Assembly (NCBI GenBank): GCA_027422505.1
Contig: JAPQWV010000051.1
Location: 5,113,501-5,177,500, forward strand
DNA length: 64,000 nt
Source: Craterostigma plantagineum
Taxonomy: Eukaryota > Streptophyta > Magnoliopsida > Lamiales > Linderniaceae
Reading direction: 5' to 3'
Shown: positions 45,040-56,676 of the stretch, one piece after another
Layout of the letters: each line of letters begins with the position of its first letter
How positions within the stretch are numbered: the first letter of the stretch is position 1
The notes under the pieces: model-generated
The model's database searches: none
What the model was told of the DNA's origin: nothing
Seen by the model: the letters and a program-made list of their open reading frames with translations, nothing else
Translations under genes and position numbers: made by a program

Positions 45040-45455
45040 TATCAATTTTTGTGTAATGTACAGATAAATACTTACTTGAATAAAAAAGGTTACAAATCAG
45101 TACTTATATCAGAAAATTTTACAGATAGGTACCCGATTTACTGTTTGTACTAGTTTATGTGTAAATACCGTACCTTTCAATATGTGCTTAGCGTACCATG
45201 TCAGCCTTTATACGGTACCCTATACGGTTGCTATAGTGTGCCTAAATGTGCCAATACGGCGTACCATTTTCTCAACGTATTACGTATTACAATACAATGC
45301 TATAGGGTACCTAAATGTGCTAATACGGCGTACCTGCGGCAGATCGGGTACCTATGTGCGAAAAATTTATTCTATTAGGTACCTACATATAAAAAATCCT
45401 GACAGGGTACTAAATTAAAAGTTTTTATCCAATGGGTATATATTGTAAAGACCCC
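45040..45455. repeat. GGTACC-rich dispersed repeat, copy 2
   Basis: This matches 30930-31370 in the same orientation, opening with TTTTACAGATAGGTACCC and closing with TCCTGACAGGGTACTA and GTAAAGACCCCTAA. The middle is more diverged. Short ORFs here are not credible. Confidence 0.6.
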
Positions 45456-46124
45456 TAATTGTTTTCATTAAAAACATTTAAACTTGAAAATTTGTTGATA
45501 GATAAGAATGTTTTGGTATGGACAAGATTTATTTCAACAACTATACGTTTATGAATATGAACTTGCAAAAATAAACAATCTAGTTGAAATACTATATTAT
45601 AATAAATTTGTTCTTTTGCCGTAGGTATATATATTGGATATACAATTATGTTGACGGGTCATATGACTGTGCCTCAATTACTATACAGAGTCGGATGGCC
45701 CGTGCATCATGTCTTTTAAGTAGGCCATACAATTTTTTGAAAAACATATAGTAATTGAGGGTCTCACTTTTATCGTTAACATTTGCTTGAGGGCCTCATT
45801 TTTCCAAAAGAACGGGCCACCAACAAAAAAGTGCAATAACAAACGGCTAGTTATATTGTTTGAAATTACAAAAAAAGTACACTAAAAGAGAACTTTTCTC
45901 TTTATGTTTTTAATTTCAGTAGCTATAAACTTAGTTTCTTGTTTCAAAAGGATGATGTTTGTGCTACGTTGATAAAAAAAATATTGCCAACATACAATAT
46001 TTAATTTTACTTTTATTCTTAAGTCCCACTTTAAAAATCGCTTTAGACACCGTAATTACGATGAGCCGCCCCTCTTAACGACAATGAGTTGTTATAGATT
46101 CAAGAAAATTTCTAACCACCCAAG
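45456..46124. other. Non-genic stretch
   Basis: No gene was recognised. Around 45650-45800 the text repeats GCCTCAATTACTATA and its inverse TATAGTAATTGAGGG, a possible short inverted-repeat element of about 100 bp. Confidence 0.4.
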
Positions 46125-46530
46125 TAAAACTTTCAATTTGGCCCGTGGCCCGTGGGCTGGCCCACCCCGCCACTCCAAAAGGGCGGGCCGGGCTGCAATT
46201 TTAAGGCCCGTCGGGCCAGCCCACGGCCGGGGCAAGGTGGGCCAGCCCGCGGTCGGCCCACCAGTTTTATTAATTATATATATATTATATATTATATTTA
46301 AAATATATTAAATTTATAGTTAATGATTCATTAATTAGACCATAATTAACTACATATATTAATAAATATATAATAATACGTTGGTTATCCAGAACTTATT
46401 AATAAATACATTAATTAACAAAAAATTATAATAAATTAAAGTATAAAATTAAAAATAGAAAAAATAAAAAAATTATAATCGGGCAGGCGGGCGGCGGGCC
46501 AGCCCGCCCCGGCCCTGCCCATTTACAGCA
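46125..46530. mobile_element. GC-tipped hAT-type MITE
   Basis: It is 406 bp with an 8-bp duplication, CACCCAAG, on both sides (46117-46124 and 46531-46538). GGCCCG and GGGCCAGCCC repeats flank an A/T-rich core. The outermost bases (TAAAACTTTCAATTTGGC and the inverse of GGGCAT...CAGCA) match only partly, so the TSD carries most of the evidence. Confidence 0.65.
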
Positions 46531-46671
46531 CACCCAAGGAAATAGTGAGGTTGTAAATGGTAAGTTGTTATGTTGAGTCTTGGCTATATCACAATCCTCA
46601 CATGTTAAACTGATTTAATCAGGGTAAAATAACTCAAACCGTTTAAAATAAAACATAACCCCCAAAATATA

Positions 46672-47585
46672 AGGGGAAATTCCTTATAAGTACCCCTTGA
46701 AGTTTAACTTTCTCTTAAGTACCTCTCGAATTATTTCTTTCTATTCAGTATCCTTCTATGAAAAGTTCATGTTTAATACCCAAACATTGAAATGACGAAA
46801 ACGTTTCTTTTATCAACAATACATGTTATTATACCAAGAAATAAATACATAATTCTATTAATAAACATAGTTATTATGCCAAAAGTTCTTATTATTATAA
46901 CAAATCTAATTTAACAGTATTATACCGATTCTTATCACTATTATACCAAGAAATATTCTTATTATAATTTTTTAATAACAAGTGCTCTTTAAGATTATAC
47001 TATAAAAGACGATTATTATACCAATAAAATCAAATATTATACCAACAAAATATTCAAATAATTATACCATTCACTTATTATACCAATAAAATCATTTATT
47101 ATTTATTGGAGCTCCAACCAATGTGATTGTCTTACCATTAAAGTCGTTATTATACCAACTTTCTTAGCTAATACACCAATAACACACTAACATTATTATA
47201 TCAATAGACATATATATTATACCACCAAATACTATCAAAATTTTCCGCAAATATACCAATAAATGATGAAATTATATCAACAATTTTATTTATTATATAA
47301 AGAAATACTCCCTCGTCTCGCTAATTTTATCATACTTTTCCATTTCGCGCGTCCCAATAATTTTATCACCTTTCCTTATTTAGCAAAAAATTATCACAAA
47401 CAATCAATATAATAATATTAAATATTCTTAAAAGACATGTTAAAATATACATTATTTACCTTTTCAGTGTACTATATTATTATTATAATACCACATTAAT
47501 TTGCGTGCCCAGCATTTTATGTGATAAAGTTGCTGGGACGGAGGGAGTATTGAGCAATTGTTTTACAATTTTTATACTAATAAAG
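46672..47585. mobile_element. Partial copy of the TTATACCA Mutator-like MITE
   Basis: It opens GGGGAAATTCCTTATAAGTACCCC, with 20 or more bases similar to the left end of 43870-44939, followed by the same AAGTACCTCTCGAATTATTTC text and a long run of TTATACCAA units. A Stowaway MITE has inserted at 47308. The right end is missing, cut by the LTR-like sequence beginning at 47586. Confidence 0.6.
47308..47547. mobile_element. Stowaway (Tc1/mariner) MITE
   Basis: It is 240 bp, ends CTCCCTCGTCTCG and GGGACGGAGGGAG, with TA on both sides. It shares internal text with the copy at 25120-25361 (AATATTAAATATTCTTAAAA, in inverse orientation), so the two belong to one family. Confidence 0.9.
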
Positions 47586-48540
47586 TGTGGCGCCCCGCCA
47601 TCTACTACTCATTTTCGACACTAGATTACGTGACTATTAATAAAATAAGTTAGACGACGTAGATCGAATCTTTACTTACTATCGAGAATTCTAATTAGAA
47701 TTTTATTCGAGCGAAAAATTAACGAGTGGACTAGTTAAAAAGGTGCAATTTAATCCGAGTGCAAAATTTACTATCGCAAATAGAATTTTCGATTTCATTT
47801 TATTTCGATCGCAAGTCTTAGCGGCGACAAAATTCAATTTTTCGACGCAAACTTTCTCGATCATAGAATACGCAGAGATGATTTTGTTCGATCATTAATT
47901 TGATTGGGGATTGACTTAGTGTTCGTTGACTAATTTCTCGATTGACAAAATCTCGCAGCGAAAACCTCACTTAGGATCGAAAATTATTCATCGCTCGACA
48001 AATTTCAAAACGAAAATTTTTTTCACTCGAGAAAAATTTTTCCATAGTAAGTTTACTTGAGAAATTTTTCTTGATTGTAAATTTACGTGGAAATTTTTCT
48101 CGATCATAAAATGATCGGCTAAAGTACCACGCTTAACACTTCAAAACTTAGAAATTTTTTTCTTAAGTCTCTATCAATGTAGCGAATCTAGCGAATAAAA
48201 TTTTCGATCGAAAATTTAAACGGAGACTTGAATTCAAATTAGCACTTGGAAAATTAAATTTGAGAATTCAATTTTTGAGCGTAAAATATCACGGAGTGAA
48301 CAGTAGGTTTCATGCGCAAAACACCTAGAAAATTTTCGACAGAAACTTTGTATGCCTTATGTGTGAATGTCGAAATTTCATCATGTCTTTAATATTCACT
48401 TCGTATACCCTATGTGCAACAAACATATTTCAAATTCCAAAATTTTATCAAACTTGCTATGAATTGATAGACTCCTTTGGTTTGATAAAATAAATTCTTG
48501 ACTCAATTTAATGTTTGAACTAATGAGCTTTATTATTTCT
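47586..48540 (-). mobile_element. LTR end related to the Tekay-like solo LTR, minus orientation
   Basis: The first about 70 bases (TGTGGCGCCCCGCC and ACTAGATTACGTGACTAnT) align with the reverse complement of the 3' end of 34088-37520. That suggests the tail of a related LTR in minus orientation, running rightward into A/T-rich text with many TTTTCGATCG-type words. Its other end was not found. The stretch is non-coding. Confidence 0.4.
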
Positions 48541-48551
48541 TACCCTTTCAG

Positions 48552-51500
48552 ATGGACCGACATCCTATTTACAACCACATTTACGACCATAATCTGTACC
48601 TCAGTGTACCAGACATCAATTTCCAGCTCGATATGACCACCTTTAGGTGTCCGGACGAGATCATAGTGTCCATTCTTCAAGGCCATCCCATATGGCATGC
48701 GCTAACGGTGACTGCTTCGATGCCGATGGTATACCTTCAGCAGTTCTGGGGTCGCATTCGCGGCCACGTGGCAAATGGAGCTTACTCCTTCACCACGTCA
48801 CTAGGGATGCAACACGTACATGTGGACAAGAACCAATTCGGCATGGTTCTGGATTTGCCATTTAGTGAGACTACGACATGCTCCCTTCAGATGCGAAAAT
48901 GGTGCAAGATTTTCTGCAAATGGGATATCAACCGTCGCTCGTCAGACTTTCTCAAGTTCAGAGCAACAACATCTCTCACCCTTGGAAGACACTGTTTGGA
49001 ATCGTCAACAAGTGTCTATTGCCAAAGCACACTGGATTTAACAAGTGCAATGACAATATTCTACGGATCTTTCATGGAATAGCGTTCTCAGGAACTATGA
49101 CTTCACTCAGCTAATCTGGAATGATCTTGCCGATCAGATCAGACAAAAGGAGAACAGACGAACAAAGAATGTGCCTTACGATAGGTTGTTCTCAGTGCTT
49201 ATTGCTCAATACATGGAGATGCACGAGAACATGCCTCACCTGTCTCCTGGTGGGAACTACCAGCAGCCCAAGCTCAAGTTCTTCCACAATCCCAAACCGA
49301 CAGAACTTGATCGACCATCTGTGGCAATATCGTTCGAGCTACTCTATCTCGCCGACCCCAAGGGAGACGTGTATAGATTATACTGTCAGAAAAATCATCT
49401 GACAGAACCTATTATTAGAGGGCCCCCGACAAATTTCGAAGTGAGCCCTCAACAACAACACCCTCATCAGAGCCCTGAAGCTGAACTTATTGATCAAGTA
49501 GCTCAGGAACTCGAACTGGAGTCTCCAACTCAAGATGCTCCAGTGCCAGATCCAGACGTCACAATGATTGACGAAGTGGCGTGTGAGTTGGAACTCGAAG
49601 CTCCAAATCAAGCTCTCGGGGCCAAAGTGCCCCTTGTTGTAGGAGTGTTTCAAGGGTCTATTGAGGAGATCCTTCAACAAGAAGCACACCCTGAAGCTGA
49701 AATGGGGCACAACCCACTACCACATGATACAACGCCTGAGACAGAGGCTTTGATCTCAACGATTTTACCCAACGAACCTCTAGTGACAGAACAAGCCCAT
49801 GAGGAGGCAGCACGTGATCCATCTCTTCATACGGCTACCCCGTCATACACCGAGTCAGACGAGGAAATTCGTCTCAAAAGACGGCCTCCCACACGACACA
49901 TCACCTCCGACGAGCTCGTCTTAGAACCTGCCACTACCACATCAGACACATCGCCGATTATCACTCTAAAAGCTGCAGACCCTACATTGCACAATCTGGA
50001 GCCAGGACATGGCCGAGATCTCGATTTCGACTACTACCGGCCAGGACATTCCAGTGTGTGATACACAGGTTCAATCAGAACATGTCTCAACATCCATAGA
50101 TGAGAACCTACACGATTCCAAATGAGGATTGGATGGAAGTCTCGTCACAACCTCAAGTGACTACGTGCCAGCCTGAGGAGCAGGTGTTAGCTCAAGGGTT
50201 GTCAAGAGGCGACATCAGTCGACCTGGTCCAACGAAGGTGTTCTCGCCGTTCGTGACCGAAGAACGACTCAAGGGTGCTCTCTCTGAAGCTCTCAAATCA
50301 TTCGAAGACAAATTGATGGAGAGAGGGCACACGGCTATCGAGACGTCCCGCCAAGACTGAGGGAAAGCACCCCTCTCAGAGGCCCCTTCGTCACGACTAA
50401 ACCTCCCATCCACTCAACCCATATTGACCACAACTCCCATCCTCTCACACAACCTTATCAACCCCGCTACCGTACCCATCAGCGACCTCCACTCCATTCT
50501 AGTTGCCCGCTTATTTGAGCTGACCAACCGGACGCTAGAAGAAGAAAAAGATCTCTTCAGACGTCTCGTGGACCATCCTTACATGCCTACTCAATCTTGT
50601 CGAGTTCAAGGCTCCCGCTCAAAACGTAGACATGACGCCCTGATGATAAGGACCATCATGAGGGGGAGAAGCAACTAAGGACATCGACAAGCGGTCAAGG
50701 TCAAAGCTCGGGCACAATACAGACCAGAACAGGAGCCGCCGAAACCTCACGACCCACTACCCGCTCACAAGCCCAAACCAAAACCACCACCACGCACCGC
50801 ACCACTCAAACTCTAACCGAAATCGAACCACCAACCCTCAATCTAAGGACGCCTTCGCCCACTCCTCCGACCGACACAAGCCACTTGTTTCCGGAAGAAG
50901 AAGCAAGTGCTGAATTGCTCGTAGCATTAGCAGCTATTCAGGCCACTCCCAGATCGATCGCTCCAGACCAATCGGGAACATCTGGACGTGGAGTTAGCCC
51001 ACATAAAGTCCTTGACAAGTATATGTTCGCAGGACAGTGGATGACCCACATCATGCCCGGTGATCTTCAAAGACAGAGACTAAGGACGTTCGCACTTCTT
51101 ACAACAAGCTTTAGTTGACCTAGTCTTGATAGAAGACGAAGAACTTCAGGAAAGTGAAGTTCATGAGCAACTTCTCCCAAGGCTTCAAGAGTTGATTGTT
51201 CAACGAGCAGAAACCCCTAATAGACCAATGCCGGGATTTGTTCGTATTGACACGCCATGGGAGAACATTAGGATTGAAATCCCATTCCTTAAAGAAGTTC
51301 ATCAGCACATACAGAGGTCACCGAACAAAGGCAAGCAGTTGAACGAGTTCGAGCTCAGATGCATCTCTCACCGGGAACAGCAAAAGAGGATGACTTATAT
51401 TTGGATGCTAACCCAACTTGCACCTGATATGAGGCTAAGGATTCCAAAAGAGCAATTGAAGAGTCACTTCAAGGACCTATCCCCAATATGTCAGCTACTA

Positions 51501-52132
51501 AGCGTCTACTGTACAAAAAGAAACCTTCCAACTCCATTCTACGTCATAGAACGGATAGACAGAACTTGAGAAGAGCTAAACGAAGCGACCTACCGTACCT
51601 CCATATCGAGGAAGTGTACCGTCTCTACCAACTGTACATAGAGAAGTACAAGGGTCGTCAAGGCTTTATAAAGAAGAAGGACTCGAGGGACTCTACCGGT
51701 CGTGGTGCGACAGGTCAAGTACCATGCTGCACACGACCTTCAGATGGTTCTGGAGAGAAATATGAAGAAGGTCAACATGACCGCGCTGCTTAACAAAGGA
51801 CCTGAGATCGAAGGGCTTCCCAGCAATCACGTGCACATAAGCTCAGCCTTAGGAATCACCTATCACAATCCAATTGCCAAGAAAATAGGTTGATGCTGAA
51901 GACTGAAGTTCATAAATTCTGTGATGGGACGCTCAAGATCATCAGAAAAAATATAGAAAAGAGAATGGAAGAAATCAACAGAGAGACAATGCTGAAGCTT
52001 CATAGGTTCCTGAGAGAACAACCGCTTCTGATGGAATTACTTGAAGTCATGGAGGAGCGATTGGAGCTGAGAGACACTCTAAGAAACTATGAGCATGCGC
52101 TGGACTTGCGCATGTCGTACTATGCCCGATGA
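48552..52132 (+). pseudogene. SIRE-like copia 3' ORF (envelope position), multiply frameshifted
   Basis: The ATG at 48552 directly follows a pyrimidine tract and CAG (TTACCCTTTCAG), a strong 3' splice-site look. The N-terminal domain includes LQGHPIWHALTVTASMPMVY and QQFWGRI, wording typical of the extra ORF between RNase H and the 3' LTR in SIRE/Maximus-type copia elements. A long acidic Pro/Glu/Thr linker (about 49440-50060) follows, then charged helical segments and a C-terminal coiled-coil-like part (51890-52132). Frame changes occur near 49080, 50070, 50700, 51120, 51500 and 51800. It ends about 30 bp before a polypurine tract and LTR. In related elements this ORF is called envelope-like; the function is unproven. 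No membrane segment was seen. Confidence 0.55.
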
Positions 52133-52173
52133 GGACAGATAGCGCAGAAGGGCAATCAAGCACAAAGGGGAGA

Positions 52174-52509
52174 ATGTAGAATACACTTTATAATTGTGCT
52201 TAGATTTCATTACATGTCTTCGTAGATTGGGGTTTTCTTGTATTTGTCCATAGATTAGGACTTGTTTGCTATTTATACCAAGTTTATATGGTATAAATAG
52301 GATTGCACACATTGAGCTTAATAGAGAATTTTAGTCAATTGATCCGAAAGGTTGCCAATCCAAATTCTAGAGAGAGAAAATCAGGAATCATTCTCTCACT
52401 ATACGAAATCTCTCTCAAAGTTCTCCACGAAAGGTTTCGATCGAAATTATGTTTGATACAATTCTAATCGACTTCCTTAGGATTGAAGTCTAGGATCTAG
52501 GACCTAACA
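52174..52509 (+). mobile_element. 3' LTR of the SIRE-like element
   Basis: Polypurine tract ACAAAGGGGAGAA (52161-52173) is followed by TGTAGAATAC, and the LTR ends GACCTAACA, giving 336 bp with TG...CA ends. A TATA-like TATAAATAGG lies near 52294. The 5' LTR of this element was not found, so the TSD cannot be checked. Confidence 0.65.
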
Positions 52510-52510
52510 A

Positions 52511-52715
52511 GATTAGTGAAGTTTGAGGATTAGTGAAGTTTGAGGATAAGTGAAGTGGAAGGTTGAACTGAATAAGTGAAGTGGAAGTAAAGTGAATTAG
52601 TGAAGTGAAAGGTTGAAATGAATTAGTGAAGTGGAAGGTTGAAGTGGATAAGTGAAGTGGAAGGTTGAAGTGGATTAGTGAAGTGAAAGGTTGAAGTGGA
52701 TTAGTGAAGTCAGAA
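52511..52715 (+). repeat. Minisatellite of ATTAGTGAAGT units
   Basis: About nine tandem units begin AT(T/A)AGTGAAGT. The first two are 17 bp (GATTAGTGAAGTTTGAG) and later ones about 26 bp (adding GGAAGGTTGAAGTG). It begins immediately after the LTR end. Confidence 0.85.
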
Positions 52716-53769
52716 ATTTAAAGAAAATGAAAATAAAAAAAACAAAAAATGAAAATGAAAAAGAAAAAAAAAGAAATAAATAAATAATAAATAATAGATA
52801 ATTATATCGAAAAAAATGATGCTGACAGATTTTCAATATTTAACATTTCGACAATTTAGCAGATTTTCGAAATACGGAGTATCTGTACTTAGAAAATTAG
52901 AATACAGTTGATACTGATTTAAATATAACTTCTCAGGCAGAGAGTCAAGTATTTGATAATTAATAGACAGACAGTTAAAAGATTACAGATTGAAATTTGA
53001 TCATGCATAATAGAGCATGCATATCATGACATATACATTCTTTTTAGGATCTAATATTTATCGAAAATAATATTCTATAGGTCAGAATTCGGAAAAGGCA
53101 AGGGAAAAGTCGAGTAGGCTTTAAGCCATACTGTGAGTATGATATGCAAAATGTGTTCTGTTCCTATGTGCTTTATGTGAATTAAATGATTGGTGATTTT
53201 CTGATATACGTATTATTTGAAATCAATGTGAATTATGTGGCTATAATGTGCTACTATGAGATATGTCCGATTTGATGGTGTATGGAACTTATATGTCATA
53301 TAAGGTGAAAGTATAGTGTTGCATACGAATAGTTATGAAAAGAGAAACCGTTATGACTGCTACGACATTGGACGACTTGATACACAGTTATGGTTACATC
53401 ACTACAAATCGGGGGATTACAGAGTCCTGTACAGGCACACAAAAATAGATCTATGGTTACAGAGTCCTTGTTTTTCTCCCATAACGTAAACAACACAATA
53501 AATATAATTTCATTGATATACTTTTTTTTTCCATTTTTAGGTGAATGTTTTCCTCACCAATCAAATACTATTTTTCTCTCATATAATTTATAGTAATTTT
53601 TTATATTTTGGTTAGATTTTGTTCCACTTTCATGTTTTTCTTCGGTTCTATGAATTATTTTGCTACATGTCACGTTCCATAAATCTTCTTTGTTTTTTAA
53701 TAACCATAAATTGTTTTATATATTTTCAGCTCATAATATCTTTTGTTGATATTAAATTTCCTAGCTGAA
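52716..53769. other. Non-genic stretch, possible LTR fragment
   Basis: The text at 53080-53270 (GGAAAAGGCAAGGGAAAAGTCG, then ATGTGCTTTATGTGAATT) resembles the middle of Del/Tekay-type LTRs in plus orientation. No boundaries were found. The rest is A/T-rich. Confidence 0.3.
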
Positions 53770-53885
53770 AAAACAAACCGTACCGAACCAAATTAAAACG
53801 GTTCGGATCAGATTAAGCATACATAAAACCGAAAAACCGAACCGAAATTTGGAAAAACCGAACCGAACCGACCGATGAAGACCCC
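53770..53885. mobile_element. Fragment of a hAT-like element with GGTTCGG repeats
   Basis: Repeats of AACCGAACCGA and related words run into GACCGATGAAGACCCCTA, which reads on the minus strand as TAGGGGTCTTCATCGGTC, a typical hAT-MITE tip. The other end and the TSD were not found. Confidence 0.45.
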
Positions 53886-55085
53886 TACTCAGAAGAGAAG
53901 AGACGAAGGGACCCAGAATCGGGGAAATTCTGGGAGTTCGAAAGGTGCGCTTTGCGGACATAGATGTTCCCATCTACATGATACGGCGAGACGATGAAAC
54001 GTACGATGACTGAAGCCGATCTCGCCTACATCTAGGGATGTCAACGGGGCGGGGCGGGGTCGGGGATTAGGTCCCCATCCCCGTCCCCGTGTCGACGGGG
54101 AATCCCCATCCCCGTCCCCGCGAACTAAATGGGGAAAAAATCGTCCCCATCCCCATCCCCGCAGGGTCCCCGCCCTCGCGGGGATTCCCCGTCCCCACGA
54201 TTTTTTTTGAATATATTTTCATTATAAATTAAATTGAATACGTTATTTATATTATATATTAAATATTATTTATATTATAATATTAAAAAAATGTGTGAAA
54301 AATATATTTTTTAAATTATAATAATATAAACTATGTCTAAAAAATATTATTTAGTTGTTAATTTAAGATATAAAATATTTTATTTAAATAATATTAGTGG
54401 CGGAGAACGGGGCGGGGATCCCCGCGGGGCGGGGACTATGATCCCGGTCCCCGCCCCGTCCCTGCCTACGGGGATTCCCCGTTCGGGGCGGATCCCCGCG
54501 GGGACGGGGAATCCCCGCCCCATTGACAAGCCTACCTACATCGGAGGCGGAGACATTGAACAGATAGTGGGAGACTTCAGAACACTTGGAGCACTTAAGG
54601 CTCAAGAGCCCAGGTTGGGTTTCGCCGCATTGAAACGATTCATGCTGTGCCAAATCAAATACAATTCAGCTCATGACCTCCAAATGGCGCTGGAGAGCAA
54701 CCTGAAGAAGGTGAATCTTACGAAGCCTTCCTTTGAACTTTCCGAGTCAGACTGCTACGGTGAAGGCCAGATCTTTGTAGGAGAAGCTCCCAGTGATCTA
54801 CGTAAATTACAAGGGAGAGAATAGACTAATTAGGACTTCAGAGATTCCAAGTTCTGCGATGGAACCCTCCTCATTATACGAGACAAGCTAAGTAGAATCG
54901 CCGAGGAGTTAAGGTTTGAAGAATATGAAGTCCAAGAAAAGTACCTCAACCTGATTGACACCATCTTTGCCAGAATATGTTTTCGCAGAAGGCTTCGTTC
55001 ATATGAATTCAGCCTAGGACTCAGAAGGCCTCCCTATACGCTGGTGAAGCCCAAGAAAAAGAAGACACTGAGGACGCCAACATGA
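53886..55085 (+). pseudogene. Second SIRE-like 3' ORF copy, C-terminal part only
   Basis: The segment 54600-54830 encodes NSAHDLQMALESNLKKVNL, matching the first copy's HAAHDLQMVLERNMKKVNM near 51720-51790. The C-terminal part near 54850-54900 keeps the DSKFCDGTL box, like HKFCDGTL in the first copy. Stops and frame changes abound. A hAT element at 54033-54534 splits it. It is followed by a polypurine tract and an LTR, as in the first copy. This is a remnant of another element of the same lineage. Confidence 0.55.
54033..54534. mobile_element. GC-rich hAT-type MITE inside the second SIRE-like ORF
   Basis: It is 502 bp with ends TAGGGATGTCAACGGGGC and the inverse of GCCCCATTGACAAGCCTA, and a perfect 8-bp TSD, CCTACATC (54025-54032 and 54535-54542). 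GGGGAC and CCCCGTCCCC repeats border an A/T-rich core. Non-coding. Confidence 0.9.
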
Positions 55086-55109
55086 CGAAGTGGGCACTAA
55101 GGGGGAGAT

Positions 55110-55413
55110 TGTTAGGAATTAAATATAGTGTCCTCTAATTTCTTAGTCTTGGGTTTGTAAATTGTGGGTTATTAGTAATTTTGGAGAGACATTTGATATT
55201 TACTATAAGGTGACTGGGTTTTAATATAGTAAATACTTGTGGTATATAAACCCCAAACTTACCCTAATCAGGGTTTTACCAAAAGAATTCCAAAAGTAAG
55301 CCACCTTGTACTTTTCCTTAGAAAAACTCACACTAACACACTCAAGGTGTTCTTCACGTTTTATGCATAGAAGCATTTCTTTTGATCATTGTTTGGTAAT
55401 ATAAGGACCAACA
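55110..55413 (+). mobile_element. 3' LTR of the second SIRE-like element
   Basis: Polypurine tract ACTAAGGGGGAGAT precedes TGTTAGGAATT; the LTR ends AAGGACCAACA, giving 304 bp with TG...CA ends. It contains GTATATAAACCCC, a TATA-like box, near 55240. Confidence 0.65.
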
Positions 55414-56246
55414 ACGTGTGCCCTAAATCTTCTCCGTAAATGTGGAGGGACTTCGTCTGTTGTTATCTTTACAGTGGTCGATTAGTGTTTTTTTTTACAC
55501 AGGATTATTGTGGTAATTTCTCAAATTCATCCTCAGGAAAAATTCTAGCTACTATGGGTAAGTGCACCATATTAATGATCCCATACAATTCGGACAGGAA
55601 CATTAACAATCCCAAGACAGAAACTACCGCTTCTTATCCTATCCAACGTACTAGACGGACCCTTAGTCTTGAAAAAATCCAGAGTTTAGATTCGTTAATG
55701 CATGTAGGGTTTTAAAAGGGTCTAGAAATACAACACATTGACTTTGTTATCATAAGAGCAACTCAATGATACTGCCTTTTTTGTGTAAAATACAAAAAAA
55801 AATAAAAACAAAATTAAATAGAGTAATGTTCCAATGCATTTGTAGTTCAGCACAGTTTTTCGGTTGATTAGTTTTGTTACTCTATATTTAATGTACAACT
55901 ACTTATCATCCTAATAATAGTATTAGAAGTATATTATTTCTATTTAATATTATTATTGATGTTATTATTCTTATTATATTATAAAGGGTAAAATGTTGGC
56001 TATAAATTGCCACATTTGGTCTGTCAACTTATTTTCAATTTAACCCCTATATATGATTTAATTATCCAAATAATTATCATTCACTTCTAAGTTTTTTATT
56101 TATGGTAAATGTACCCTTAGACTGTTTTTCATTTTATATATTTACAACTTATAATTTATTTGTTAAGATTAAAAATTACTAATCTCAAACTTGAACGCAA
56201 TGTTAAGTATAATTATATTTTAAGCACATGGTGCAAACTAATCGTA
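55414..56246. other. Non-genic A/T-rich stretch
   Basis: A 91-codon ORF (55440-55715) has no resemblance to a family I know and sits in low-complexity surroundings, so it is not called. No element boundary was recognised before the viral primer-binding site. Confidence 0.4.
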
Positions 56247-56259
56247 TGGTATCAGAGCC
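56247..56259 (+). other. Pararetroviral primer-binding site
   Basis: TGGTATCAGAGCC is complementary to initiator tRNA-Met and defines position 1 of caulimovirid genomes. The first viral ATG is only about 50 bases downstream, a short leader for the family. Confidence 0.7.
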
Positions 56260-56676
56260 GTGGTGGGGGTATTAAGAAGTTGAGGTGTAGTTTAACGATT
56301 TGTTATCATGAATTTGATGCGAAGAAAAGATACTGTTAAAAACAGTATTGAAGAGAAATATGACGTTCCTCAAGATTTAGATAAATTAAATCGTTGTACA
56401 ATTCCTAAAATAGATTATAAAATAATCTACGAATTAGGAACCTTTGAAAAATTAGGTTTAAAACACGTAGTTAAAATTACTGAAGAAACTATCTCTCTTA
56501 ATAACGAAGAGATGATTATTAGACTTCTAAGTACTATAGACTTAGAAAAATATAGAATAAATAATAAGTTTATTCATATAGGGTTAGTCCAGGTAGCCTT
56601 TAAGCCTTTGACTTTAGAAGGATTACTTGAGAGCTTTATAGCAGCTCTTAGAGATGGTCGTAATCTCAACTGGAAA

